Positions 22,386 to 33,373 of a DNA stretch of 64,000 bases are shown in pieces. A program made the position numbers and the translations under genes. Every line of letters begins with the position of its first letter. The first letter of the stretch is position 1. Below the pieces are notes generated by a model. The model saw only the letters and a list, made by a program, of their open reading frames with translations, made no database searches and was not told where the DNA came from. Source of the stretch: Macrophomina tecta (taxonomy: Eukaryota; Ascomycota; Dothideomycetes; Botryosphaeriales; Botryosphaeriaceae); contig JAKSGN010000023.1 in the NCBI GenBank assembly GCA_024180945.1, positions 1,364,001 to 1,428,000 of the forward strand, written 5' to 3'.

Positions 22386-23217
22386 TTGTTCTTCCGGCTG
22401 ACAGGAAATGAGAAGACGGCTCAGCCCGATGACTGGACTGGCGACTTCGACTTCTGTGCCCCGCAGAATGCCACGGGAGACCGTAGACGACGCGAAAGAG
22501 TTATCGGGTCCGCTGTTTATCTCCCATCCCGTTTAGCGAGCAGCCAATCGAACATCCTCACCGATCGGATGCTGCTGCTGAGTTTGGCCGAGTCGATTAA
22601 AAAACTCAAAGGCCTTCGAGTGAAAGCGGCCGCTATCGCAGCAAAAGACGATTTGTGCAAGCGCATGGTCTACGACATTCAAGCTTTGATCAATGTGGCA
22701 GGTGCGATAATGGACTCCCCTCCTTTCGCCCCATCGCATCCGACAACGCTTAACGGCCGTAGACGGTAGTTTCAGACGCGATTCTCCGCACGAAGCAACG
22801 GTATCCTCGCACCGATTTCGAGCCTGTTCAGGTGAAGCAGTCTTCACAGCGGAATTTCCATTGGATGTCGAGAAACAAAATGCGCAAATAAAGCTGCTAG
22901 AGACGGTCTTACCGAACGATACTACAGGGCATAATTTTGTATGCTCGCCACCTTCCGTCCATGGAAGTAAGCCTGATAGCCCTGAGAGCAATGATTCGAT
23001 GTTGGGGAATTCCAACGTTCAAGAAAGAATCAACTTGACTGCAGCGACTTTGCTTTTCGGACCGATAGGAGAGCAGGAGATTGTCGTCAGTCGAGACACC
23101 CTCGCCAGGATTGCAGCATATGCGGCGCGTCTTGTTGACTCCGCCAGCCAATATTTAGATGGCGTAGGTAGTCTTACCCTATTTCTTCGTGAGCAGTCTA
23201 GTAGAATAGTCTTGTAG
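22386..23217 (+). CDS. Hypothetical protein, probably two exons, 5' end uncertain
   Basis: Open frame 22386-22758 joins in frame to 22832-23217 if a 73-nt GT..AG intron (22759-22831) is removed, giving ..TLNG|REAVFTAEFPLDVEKQ... There is no in-frame ATG near the start of the first segment, so an upstream exon is likely missing or the gene is decayed. The predicted protein is helical (LLLSLAESIKKLKGLRVKAA; LARIAAYAARLVDSASQYL) and matches no family I know. The general style resembles the hypothetical gene at 17594, but no clear homology was established. Confidence 0.35.
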
Positions 23218-24515
23218 AGCTACGTTGTGACCAGTGGAGTTCCAAAGCAGTTCTCGAGTAGCTAAGAGCGTACGAGTCCGCCAGAATTGGCCGGAGAAAG
23301 AGATGGTATTGGTCGTAGTATTAGTGTGTCAGCAATCTGCTGCAAGAACGCCCCACATATTCGTTCTGTACTCTCGTACATTATCAAATCAGTCTTGTGG
23401 CAACGCGTCCATGCCTCTTCTAATGCCTCTTTCAGTTTTTCCTTGGCTGTTGCTCTAGATACAAAGGTAGATTCATAGTTAAGGTCTGGGCAGATAAGAT
23501 TAATGTGTGTAGATTAGATTCGGTTTCTAATTTTGCTTGCAATATGAATAGGGGCACTGCACGTGTCCGCGATGTTCATTTGTGTCGTAAACTAATGTCA
23601 CCTGCGACCTTGTCAAGCTATACTCAATGTACAGTGATTATCTGCAACTGCAACAGGTTCGTAAAGTTACCTGCATAATAGCTGATCCTTCATAGAGCGT
23701 TGTGGTGGAAATAGTGCAGAGATTGTAGGGATTGGGTCGATAAAAATGTCGCGCATAAAATAGTTCCGCCCTTCGACAAAAAATTTTGACCAATGCACTT
23801 GGTGACTGCAACGCTGCCAGCTGTTACTACCAAACGGGGACCCTAAGTGCAAAAAAAAAAAAAAAAGCCCTCCTTATTTAAGTGTTTATTGATTCTGCTC
23901 TGGCACTGCAGCATACTCTCAACATGGCTTATCTACCTTTGTGGACGCTTTAGTAAGGATAAATACTGTATTTCAATGGTGCCAGGAGGGAGAAAGGTAT
24001 CCCCCATTATCAGAATTTGCTAGCATAATACGGTTTTTCTTCAATATTTATGGCGATTATGCCGCGAGCGATCATCTCACCAAACAATGAGTGTCGACGT
24101 CCGTGTGTTATGAGCACGAGGCTGACCCACCGGGCCGTGCGCCGGCCAGACCTTGAGAGATGCTAAGAGAAAGGCACTACTAATGTGACCCTCTGAATCT
24201 CCTTGCACAGCTGATGCGTTGACGCCAGCGAGTAGCTTCCAAGACTAGTTTCTGTGAGGCTTTGACTGCTCAAAAGAACTGAACAGGGTCTTTAACGTAT
24301 GTGAATCTTACAACAGCCAATCGGAGAAAAGGAGAAGCGAAGTAAGGAACAACGCACACAAAAAGCGTCTCTTGCTAAGAGTTAAAGAGCATACATTAGT
24401 GCACTCACGTAAAGGCTCGCCGTGTATTGACGCGTTACCAAATTTGAAAGCGACAGTTGGCAGCCGGTTAGAGCCATCGTATAAGCAGTTTCCACAACTA
24501 ACATAGCGGGCGGCC
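23218..24515. other. Intergenic, no recognised gene
   Basis: About 1.3 kb with a poly-A tract at about 23851-23866 and short frames without motifs, leading into the thaumatin-like promoter. Confidence 0.35.
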
Positions 24516-24522
24516 TATAAAG
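24516..24522 (+). promoter_or_regulatory. TATA box of the thaumatin-like gene
   Basis: TATAAAG 69 bp upstream of the ATG at 24585, in an otherwise GC-mixed promoter. Confidence 0.45.
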
Positions 24523-24584
24523 CCTCAAGAGTCCTTGCGCAAAAGGTACCCACTCCCTACCGTATATCCGCCCTTATCGCCACT

Positions 24585-25431
24585 ATGAAGATCCCCTTTA
24601 TCGTCTTTTTCTTCACATCCCTTGTTCACTCGTTTCAAATTACGTGGGACAACAAGTGTGTCTCGCCGACAGGGCAGACTTGGCTTGGAGCGACAGGCTT
24701 TCGCTTGGCGCCCAACGGATCAGTGGCTTCGCCGCTCTGCATAGAGACAGGTGGGCCCCTCAACCAGTCGCGCCGTGAAATCCATCTCCCAGATAACTAC
24801 GTGTCCTTTAGGTTTTGGTTAAGACTTGGCTGCAATGACTCCGGACAGCAATGCATGTCGGGAGACTGCGGAAGCGGTCGAGCCGACTGCAACGGTCACA
24901 GCAGCAGCAACACTACGCTCGTTGAAATCACTCTCAAGCCGGTGAGCGATTCGATGATGGAGCTGTGGTACGACATTAGTCTTGGTAAGGCATCTTCATC
25001 GAGCACGAAGTCCAAACTAACGGCCAGCAGTCGACGCATGGAGCTTCCCGGTAAGCATTCGGTTCCCCTCACATCCCCAGTGCGCCGCCATTTCGTGTGA
25101 TGCTAGGCTTGATCAGCAGGACGGACAGAGCGAGGGAGGCTGCCCAGAAATGAACGAGCGGCTTTACGGCGAGACAGCTGCGACGTGGGGAAGGCAGAAC
25201 GACGGCGTTATCTTGGAGAGCGTATGCCTTTCGAACTGCAGTCTGTACGGGACGGACGAGGCGTGCTGTAGCGGAGCGTTTAACAATCCGGATACGTGCC
25301 CTGACTGGAATCCGATATTTCGGCAGCGGTGTCCGTCGGCATACTCGTACGCGTACTCAGACAGCACGACACTGTTTTCGTGCCTTGTTCCTCGGAGCGG
25401 CTCCGGTATAGAGATCAGTACATGCATGTAG
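24585..25431 (+). CDS. Secreted thaumatin-like protein (two exons: 24585-24984, 25031-25431)
   Basis: The N-terminus is a signal peptide (MKIPFIVFFFTSLVHSF, cleavage near residue 16-18). A 46-nt intron (24985-25030) has a GTAAGG donor, AACTAAC branch and CAG acceptor. Splicing gives a 266-residue protein with about 17 cysteines and thaumatin-family landmarks: GDCGSGRADCNG, WYDISLVDAWSFPVSI, EACCSGAFNN, and the terminal CPSAYSYAYSDSTTLFSC. Thaumatin-like proteins are disulphide-rich secreted proteins. In fungi they are linked to beta-glucan binding or cell-wall remodelling, and in plants to PR-5 defence. A GTAAGC..CAG stretch at 25051-25080 looks like a second intron but is only 30 nt and reads through in frame, restoring the expected sequence, so I keep it as exon. 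The gene looks intact. Confidence 0.85.
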
Positions 25432-25785
25432 AACATTTGTCTCCTTGGGGATGATATCGTAATGCAACAACGGAGGGTCTATTCTACGGTGTTTTGTTCC
25501 AGTAAACATGTTTTTCATAGTATATATATAGGAGTTAGCTAAGCGCTAAGGCATACTGATGCCCCCAGTTGAGCTGGCCGGAGAGTTGAAGCCTTGTTAC
25601 TATGATGAACGAGGCTAGTAGCCCTTTGCGGCCTGTAAGGTGCTTATGCACGCTCACGCACGGTATTTACATAGCAGATGGGTTGGGCATCGGGCCTTCC
25701 TTAGTCTTGGCGGACTGCGCATCTGGAAAATTTTTTTGCTAAACATGTCGAGGCAATGGTTATAGTTGATCGCTACTGTGTACTT
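25432..25785. other. Intergenic
   Basis: Includes an AT-rich stretch (TATATATATA near 25520) downstream of the thaumatin-like gene; nothing else was recognised. Confidence 0.35.
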
Positions 25786-25990
25786 AACGATGGAACATGA
25801 GCCCAATCGTTGGCTGATCAACGCCTTATTGCCTGATCTGTTTAAGCTTTTTGTTTGCCTCGGTTATAGTGTCAGATATCTATAGCCAACGCCACTCATT
25901 AGCTAGGAGAACAACCAGATTTTCCATCATCAGTTTCGCGAACTGGTTCCCATTTTGAGGCTCGCAGGACCATGCGCCATCAGAAGTGTC
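25786..25990 (+). repeat. Dispersed repeat family A, longest copy
   Basis: Ordered blocks (GATGGAACATGAGCCCAATC; TGTTTGCCTCGGTTAT; CAGATATCTA; ACTGGTTCCCATTTTGA; GGCTCGCA) are shared with 50035-50225, and the first block also with 13204-13264 (minus strand). The copy ends about 165 bp before the start of the NACHT gene, so it contributes to that gene's upstream region. The nature of the element is unknown. Confidence 0.6.
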
Positions 25991-26156
25991 CGACCGTCTC
26001 ATTCACGTGGATGGCTGTGCTACAACGTGTTTGCCCCGCTTACAGCCTTGCGGAATGTCTCTTTCTATAGAGCCACTGCTTCATTAATCCTACGAAACCA
26101 GATCATTCCATCCTCAAAATCTCTGGCAACCATCCTCCAATCCGCACCGTGATAAT

Positions 26157-29109
26157 ATGGGAGGGCTAGGAATCGCTGCAAATGTCATTGCCGTGATCGA
26201 GCTCTCTGCGAAGGTTGCGTCGCTTTGCTTGGAATACTCTCGCGCCATCAAGAGAGCCAAAAGCGATATACAGCGCTTGTTGCATGAGCTTGGTACGCTG
26301 AAGGTCACTCTCGAAGGCGCGCGACAGCTTCTTGAGAGCCCAAATGGCGGGAGGCTGCAGACTTCGCAACGCTTGCGTGATGGTCTTAGCGGCTGTTCAT
26401 TCCAACTGACAGAGCTGGAAACAAAGCTGGAAACCAAACTCAATACCGGAACAACGCGTAAGGCAATGAGGAAAATTGGTTTCCGCGCTTTGAAATGGCC
26501 ATTTGAGGGCAAGGATGTCGACGGCATTATCGTGACCTTCGAGCGGTGTCGAGATACTCTCTCTGCGGCTCTCAACGTGGATCAGACGTACGTTATAGCG
26601 TTTCAATTAGATATTTTTCTCTAGCTAACAAATTCCACAGTACGCAGATACTTAATATTGGCCATAAACTCGATCTTTCTCAATTGCCGACCGCGAGAGA
26701 CGCAGCCTTCGACTCATACGCCGACGAGCACGAAGCGCGATGTCATCCAGAGACCCGAGTTAAACTCCGCGAGGATATAAATAAGTGGGCAGGGAGCCCT
26801 CAAGGAGAGTGTATCTTCTGGCTTAACGGCATGGCGGGCACCGGAAAGTCTACAATATCACGCACGGTCGCCCAATCGTTTGCCGACCAAGGGGTCCTTG
26901 GCGGTAGCTTCTTCTTCAAGCGAGGCGAGCGAGATCGTGGTAACGCGAATTTGCTGTTCGCAACCATTGCTGCTCAACTTATCGTCAAGGAGCCTGCTTT
27001 GGCAGCGTCTATCAGAGACGCCGATCCTGCTATCTCCGGAAAGGCCTTGAAAAAGCAGTTCGAGCAGCTCATTTTAGCGCCTCTGAGGAGTTTGGGCAGT
27101 GATTCAAAGAACAAAAAGCGAATTGTGCTCGTGATTGACGCCCTCGATGAGTGCGAGCGAGATGACGACATTCGAGTCATTATCCGGCTGCTATCACAGG
27201 CAAGAACATTGAGTTCGGTGCGGCTGAGGACTTTTGTGACAAGTAGACCCGAACTGCCGATCCGACTTGGCTTCAACGACATCAATGGCAGATTCCAGGA
27301 TCTGATCCTACACGAGATACCGAGGCCTATCATCCAGCACGACATTACTGCGTTTCTAGAGTACAGACTCTCAAGTATCAGGGAAGACTACAATGGTCTG
27401 TATCCTAGCAGGCGACAGCTTTCGGTGGATTGGCCAAGCCCAGACATTATTCAGACACTGGTCCAGATGGCAATTCCGCTCTTCATTTTTGCTGCCACAA
27501 TCTGTCGTTTTATTGAAGACCCTACGTGGTCGGACCCGAACGGCCAACTGGATAAGCTCCTGCGGTACCAGTCAAGGGCCGAGAACGCCGAGATGGATAA
27601 GCTTGACGCGACATACCGCCCGATTCTTGACCAGCTTGTCCTTGGAAAGACCGAGGTGGCCAAGAAATCCATCCTACACGAATTCCACGTTGTTGTAGGT
27701 TCTATTATTCTCTTGGCCGAATCTCTCTCGATAGCGTCGCTGGCCTGTATTCTCGATATTCCTGGGCCCGTCATAGATCGCAGGCTCGCAACTCTCCATT
27801 CTGTCTTGAGTGTGCCGCCCTCCGACGACTCTCCCGTTAGGATGTTCCATCTATCATTCCGTGACTTTCTCGTTGATCCAAATAAGCGCGACACCAACCC
27901 ATTCTGGATAGATGAGAGAGCAACCCACGAAAAGATCGCGAACAGGTGTCTAGAGCTGCTGTCCTCGGGCGACCGCTTAAGAAAAGACATCTGCAACCTC
28001 GACATGCCCGGAATGGCCCGTGCAGATGTTGACCCCGCGGTCATCAACTCGCACCTCCCCGCAGACGTTCGATACGCGTGCCTCTATTGGGTCTTTCACT
28101 TGGACCAGAGTCGTTCGGCAGAGGATAAAGCTTGCATAACAGATGATCATCAAGCATACATCTTCCTCAAACGTTACTTTTTGCACTGGCTGGAGGCATT
28201 GAGTCTTTTGGGAAAAATATCCGAAAGCATTGCTATGATTGGATATCTACAAGCTCTCGTCAGCGTAGGTAATAGCGAGTTGACTTATGTACTTGTTGGA
28301 TTTTAGAGTGAAGAGTAGTGAGGTCAGAAAAGAGTAGATTCTGCCTGTCTCCTAAGAGGGAGGCCGGTAGGCTTGCTTATATACATGAGTGATAGCTACA
28401 TAACCGAGGATACTAAAGATCCGAGGGAGAGTGTCGATGCGGGGTTGGACATCAAAAAGTGTTGTTGCCTAAAGGATAGAATATTCGAGATAAATGGGAT
28501 GCCTGAGGTAGTAAGGCAAGAAAGTCTGACAGTACTTTGCTAACATTCGTGATCTAGTCTCAAAGTAATGCCGAAGTTACCTCCTTCTTACGTGACGCGA
28601 GCCGATTTATCCTCAACTTCCGATCTATAATCGATATCTCTCCTCTCCAAGCCTATTCTTCTGCGATAGTTTTTGCTCCGAAGACAAGTGTAATTAGGAA
28701 TACCTTCCAGGAAGATATCCTAAAATGGATCTCAGTCTTACTAAAAGTCGATCTGGAGTGGGGTGCTTGCCGACAAACGATCGAGGGCCACGGTAGTTTA
28801 GTTATCGCCGTAGCCTTCTCGCCGGACGGGAAGACGGTGGTATCTGGTTCGGGCGATAACACGGTGCGGCTCTGGGACGCGGCGACGGGCGAAGAGAGGC
28901 AGAAGCTCGAAGTCGATCACGCCCTTTCGAGCCTATCGTTCTCTACGGATTCTCGGCATCTGAAGACGGATCGAGGTCTACTAAGCCTTGAATCAGGCTC
29001 TCAGGAGATCTCCCCCTTACATGCGACCTCGGGCCACGCACTTATATTTGGCAAAAGACTGGGTGACTCACAACGGGAGAAGAGTCCTCTGGCTTCCTCC
29101 CGACTATAG
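26157..29109 (+). CDS. NACHT STAND protein with Fungal_N/HeLo-like N-terminus and one WD40 repeat (exons 26157-26587, 26641-28264, 28558-29109)
   Basis: Intron 1 (53 nt, 26588-26640) has a GCTAAC branch. Intron 2 (293 nt, 28265-28557) has donor GTAGGT, branch GCTAAC and acceptor CTAG, sits at the same position as the intron of the HNWD gene at 40520, and contains dispersed repeat B. The protein opens with a helical N-terminal domain (IAANVIAVIELSAKVASLCL) of the kind found on fungal STAND proteins. NACHT follows: Walker A GMAGTGKST at about residue 210, Walker B VLVIDALDECE, and VTSRPELPIR. Then come winged-helix-like and linker regions (RMFHLSFRDFLVD). Exon 3 has one WD40 repeat (IEGHGSLVIAVAFSPDG..NTVRLWD). 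A 1-nt frameshift near 29038-29042 diverts the last part: the true tail (YLAKDWVTHNGRRVLWLPPD..) continues in another frame to 29194. Such proteins are fungal NLR-like sensors of non-self that trigger cell death. This copy is nearly intact but truncated in its sensor. Confidence 0.78.
28291..28538 (+). repeat. Dispersed repeat family B, copy inside an NLR intron
   Basis: GAGTGAAGAGTAGTGAGGTC, AGATTCTGCCTGTCTCC and GTAAGGCAAGAAAGTCTGAC recur in the same order at 51360-51615. It fills most of the 293-nt last intron of the NACHT gene; the equivalent intron in the HNWD gene is only 53 nt. Boundaries are approximate. Confidence 0.6.
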
Positions 29110-29194
29110 GCCCGACACCATGGCTTGTTATGAGAACACATTCGCGTTGGGATATGATTCCGGCCTTGTAAAAACCATTCAGTTTACGTTCTAA
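29038..29194 (+). pseudogene. Frame-shifted C-terminal tail of the NACHT/WD40 gene
   Basis: In the +1 frame, LYLAKDWVTHNGRRVLWLPP and NTFALGYDSGLVKTIQF reproduce the standard end of fungal NACHT-WD40 proteins. This shows that a single-base insertion around 29038-29042 separates it from exon 3. Confidence 0.65.
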
Positions 29195-29623
29195 GATAAA
29201 AGTGGTGCGCAGTGTTACTTTCCTGTCGATATTACCAACATTTTGTTAGTAAACTTTAAATGAATACCTGTTCCTCTTGTATGCCGGAACACCTGTTTCG
29301 ATGCAATTTCCGGACTCATTGCCCGTCTACCGTGTTGATATTTCTAGCCCGAGAGGTGCTGCTGTACGAGTACATTGAGTAGCAGTAGTGAAAGGTCGGC
29401 ACTGAAACTAGAGGGTGAATTTCCAAAAGTTTATGATGCGATATTAGTGGAAGGCTCTAATCTCGAGCAAGGTTTAGAATAGGTGAAAGGAGGTATTACT
29501 TGACGCTTTATAAGATTAGTCGCTAGGGGAAGAAATATTAGCTTGATCCTAAGGATTATAGAAACGTTGTATAGCCTTCCGTTATTCTATTACTTAAGAT
29601 GTAATAAAGTAATTTGGAGAATG
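29195..29623. other. AT-rich spacer before the mariner element
   Basis: No recognised feature. No clear TIR of the neighbouring mariner element was found here. Confidence 0.3.
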
Positions 29624-30607
29624 TCAGATGCCTAGATCCTCGACCGTAATTCCCGCATGGCGGAAATGACTATTGGCACTACGGTCCCTTGCTCCGACCA
29701 CATCAACGCAGCATTCTAAAAATGAGTTAAACCCTTGCGTAGAATTCTCCGTATACTCTTTCCAGTTTCGCCTAATGAATGCCTTAAGTTCAGCAAAGAA
29801 CTCTTCTATCGGGTTAAGATCTGGGGAGTACGGCGGTAAGTACAGCAGCTTAACCCCCGCGTTGCAGCAAAGCTGCTCGACACGTTCAGACCGATGGAAG
29901 GATGCGTTATCCATTATTATAACCGATTTAGGCTCCGGAAATCTGCCGCAGTAGGGAAGGAGCTGCCCAATGAAATCCTCAAAGATAGTAGCGTCCGTCG
30001 TTCCCTGGAACACTCGTGCGAGCACAATACCATCTTGCGCATACACCGGTAAGATCTAATATCTCTGCTCACGTTGAAACTGGGCGATCTGTACATGGGT
30101 TACCCCGACAGGCGACCAGCCTGTCCGCCTAAATCCGATCCGTTTGTCGCATCCGGACTCATCTACAAAGACCAGCTGGTATGATCGGAAACCCGATAGC
30201 TCGTAGAGGTAAAAGTCTCGTAGGTCCGCGTTTCGCCCCCTTGCTATCCGACGAGCGGCCTTCTTTGACCAGCCAACAGAGGCCAGCGCCCTGCCGATGC
30301 TATGGACTGTCACCTGGGCTTCAAACTCGTCCCATAGGAAAACAGCCATCTCCTCCTGGTATAGTTCTGGCTTCTCGATCAAATGTTCGCAAAGCGCTCG
30401 TACCATTTGAGGCGTAATGCTTCGCGGTCGTCCGACGCCGTTGAAGGGAGCTCTGGTAGTGCCAAAGCAACGTAAGTTGGAGCAGATGTGTCGAACGGAA
30501 CGCTCACTGCAGCCTGCTGCGTCAGCCATTCGGGCAGTCGTTAGCGAGTTACTAAGAATCATGTCACGAATAAGATCGTGCTGCGATGCTGCGAGATTAG
30601 GTGCCAT
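29624..30607 (-). mobile_element. Tc1/mariner-type transposase with one in-frame TAG
   Basis: A 327-codon frame from ATG 30607 to 29624 is interrupted only by TAG at 30056-30058 (..REQRY*ILPVY..). It has an N-terminal helix-turn-helix (LTTARMADAAGCSERSVRHI), then the catalytic triad: FVDESGCD, SVIIMDNASFH and YSPDLNPIEEFF. There are 34 residues between the second Asp and the Glu (DD34E), the Tc1 arrangement. The stop probably replaced a Gln codon (CAG to TAG). No terminal inverted repeats were recognised on either side. The upstream edge touches a LINE 3' end at about 30652. The element is probably immobile in this form, but it is a single base from an open frame. Confidence 0.85.
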
Positions 30608-30651
30608 GGTGACGGCCTGTGGCCAGTGCTGCGGAAGGTGCAGTTAGTTGA

Positions 30652-30750
30652 GATGATGATGATGATGATGATGATTCATACACCCCGTCGGCCTCCACGG
30701 GCCATAGGGAAGAACTAACACTGAGCAGACGTTTACCTACATTAACTCCC
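30652..30750 (-). mobile_element. LINE 3' terminus: hairpin plus (GAT)8 tail
   Basis: Read on the minus strand, CCTATGGCCCGTGGAGGCCG is followed by ACGGGGTGTATGAA and eight ATC repeats. A 5-bp stem (30684-30688 with 30697-30701) precedes the repeat tail. The same layout occurs at 53724-53770 and 54954-54996. Only the 3' end is recognisable; upstream sequence (to about 30750) matches the 3' UTR of the 53.7-kb copy loosely. Such hairpin-plus-tail ends are typical of LINEs that prime reverse transcription from a specific 3' structure. Confidence 0.6.
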
Positions 30751-32360
30751 GGTTCATTCAAAGCCCTCACTCTCAGGAACAAAACAGGGGAAAACCACGC
30801 TAGTCAAGGTTATCAAAAGCAAAAAAAAAAAAAAAAAGGAAAGAGACGAAGAAAAGAGCGGAGAGAACGCTAAGGTAGAAGAAGTAGAAAGGAACACTCC
30901 TCGCTCGAGCCGTGGGTTTTCCAAGCCTACGTCTGGCCAATCATCAGGACATCTTCCTAAGTGCTGATGCCCCGCTTCGGACACGTATCGGACAATAGTC
31001 TTGGCATAAGCACGGCTCATATGCAGCTGATAGCTGGGGTTGAAAAATTCCAGCAGTGTTCTAGAATGTTCGATCAATCCAACTACATAAGAAATAGCTT
31101 CAGCGCTAGCAGCTTGGCAGAAGGGCTAGAATAATGTTCTCGGCTGTGCTTGGGCGGAAGCCGATTTCGCTAGTGACTGTATTTTAAGTGATCGAATTTA
31201 TAGAATTTATTTAGCTGGTGATGTGGAGATTTTGCTGTGGGAAGTTGGCTGTTTTTGGTAGAAAATGGCGAAGCGCGCAAACTTTTGTCCTAGTACTGTA
31301 TGAAGAATGATACCTGAGGTTCAGAGAGCAACCAAAGCCACATCGTCCCGCGCGATTACTTGGCCATTCTCGCTATTATCTGCTTTTCTTGTCCACAATA
31401 TAATAGTACGCGTCTGAGATGATAAACCCTGAGTCACAGCAACGTTCAAAAGGCGATAATATAACTAGGTGCCATAAAAGTAGTGCTTTAATGTCCATTC
31501 TTTTAATAGCACTAGACATATTCACTGTCCATTAACAACTATCACGTAGTATGCGCTTATTAATTTAGCTCACTTTTGACTCTATGCACAAAGCTCCCGG
31601 AAGATGCTATTGTACATCATACTATACGTTTTGTATTCCCTGGTAAATAACCTTTGTGGAACGCCTATTTTGTTTCTTTCCTTTTTTATGCGCAAATTTT
31701 TATGGAGTACTAACCGCTAGGTTCATGTGCCATGAACGAGATGCCGGATCGTTGAAGAGAAACTGCACTCGAAGTTTGCTAACACGTGTAGTTACACAAA
31801 TAATTTGTTGGAATATAACTCAATTAATTCGCACTGAATCTAAGTGCGGCGTCGTGCTTTTTTTATCCAAAATAATTACTTCACCACCGTAAAACCCCTC
31901 CCGAGACTATAGTGGTGCTAGAATTCTGAAAGAAACGTAAAAATTCAAGCAGTTCCTATGTCGCTTTCTCTTCCACGCAGATACATCTAGAAATACCGTC
32001 GAAATTTCAGTATGTCAGCTCCAGCTTTTCTCTTCCTTGCTTGTGCTGATCGCTTTTATAAGAACAAAAATGCGTCTAACCACGACCGCTCATATTTTGC
32101 GTCATATTTTCTTCCCCACGCTGCCAAAATTATGGTAAGCTTGCTTCAGCTTTCTCTCTCCTCTTTAGTCCCAATCACTTTTATTAGATTTAAAAGGCGC
32201 CTAGCCACGGCTGCTAATGTTTGCCATCACCTTTTTTTTTTTTTTTTTTTGAAAGTGGCATAAATTAGACTCATTTCCTTGGAGGTCTTGCCTATAGGCG
32301 TCTGCTTAGTAGAAATGGAAACACCGGTACGTCGTTCTCTTCGTCTCTCGAGCATTCTCA
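30751..32360. other. AT-rich intergenic region
   Basis: Contains a poly-A run at about 30819-30836 and a T run near 32232-32250. Short frames (for example 30754-31077 minus) have no recognisable domain. Confidence 0.35.
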
Positions 32361-33373
32361 ATGCCCGCTCAGGACACGAGAGTAAATAAGCACCATATCT
32401 ACAGCCTGCAGAATATAACTCGGCGCGTGTAGGACCTTACCTTCGGCGCGAGATATCGCATAGATAGAAAGATCGGCAGTGGCGCCTTTGGAGATGTGTA
32501 TGCCGGTGAGCGTCCAGCTGCCCTTACTAGTACCGGCTGCGGTCATCCTGATGCGATCAAACAGGCATCGACATAAAGACGGGGCAGGAAGTTGCGATCA
32601 AGATCGAGCGGAAAGATGCGAAACAATCACGGATCGCGTACGAAATCCAGGCATACTCCGCTCTCGCTGGGGGCGTGGGGGTTCCTTCTGTCCACTGGTA
32701 CGGCGCCGAGCACAAGAGGATTGCGATGGTCCTGGACCTCCTCGGCCCACACTTGGAGCATATCTTCAACTATTGCAACCGCAAATTCTCACTCAAGACC
32801 GTCCTGTTATTGGCAGACCAGATAATATCTCGCCTCGAGTACATTCATCTCAAGTCATATATCCACAGAGATATCAAGCCGGAGAACATTCTTCTGGGAA
32901 CTGGGAAGCGGAGCGGTCGCATTAGCATTGTCGACTTCGGGCTGGCTAAGAGCTACCACGAGCCAGCTACTGGCCGGCACATTCCATACAGCGATAAGAA
33001 GAAACTGACTGGCACAGCTCGCTACGCCAGCATCCACTCGCACCTCGGCATTGAGCAGTCGCGCCGTGATGACATGGAGTCTCTGGGGTACGTCCTGGTA
33101 TATTTTTCCAAAGGATCTCTCCCGTGGCAAGGGCTTCGGGCCAGCACGAAGGAACAGAAGCGGAGCCTGATTCTGCAAAAGAAGTTGCTCACTCCCACGG
33201 AAGTCCTCTGTCGAGGGCTTCCGGGAGAGTTCGAGACTCTTATGAACTACGTCCGTTCACTCGGCTTTACCGACAGACCAGACTATTGCTATCTTCGGAG
33301 ACTACTACACGGCTTGTTTGACCGCAAAGGTTATGCGTACGACGGCAGATTTGACTGGGTGCCAAAGAGATAG
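32361..33373 (+). CDS. Casein kinase I-type Ser/Thr protein kinase (exons 32361-32381, 32433-32505, 32565-33373)
   Basis: Two short introns (51 and 59 nt, GT..AG) were inferred because splicing restores the CK1 N-lobe: [20 protein letters not shown] then [16 protein letters not shown]. The spliced protein has 300 residues and is almost only kinase domain. Landmarks are the Gly loop ([11 protein letters not shown]), VAIK lysine, catalytic [15 protein letters not shown] in IVDFGLAK, and the CK1 hallmark [19 protein letters not shown], then [19 protein letters not shown]. It ends right after FDWVPKR, without the Ser/Gln-rich or palmitoylated tails of housekeeping CK1 paralogues. CK1 enzymes phosphorylate primed or acidic substrates in vesicle traffic, DNA repair and clock control. 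As a tailless copy in a repeat-rich region this is probably an accessory paralogue. All catalytic residues are present. Confidence 0.85.

Noticed and set aside
25051..25080. Second intron in the thaumatin-like gene
   Set aside because: It is only 30 nt, and reading through keeps the frame and gives the expected VDAWSFPVSI-type sequence; treated as exon.
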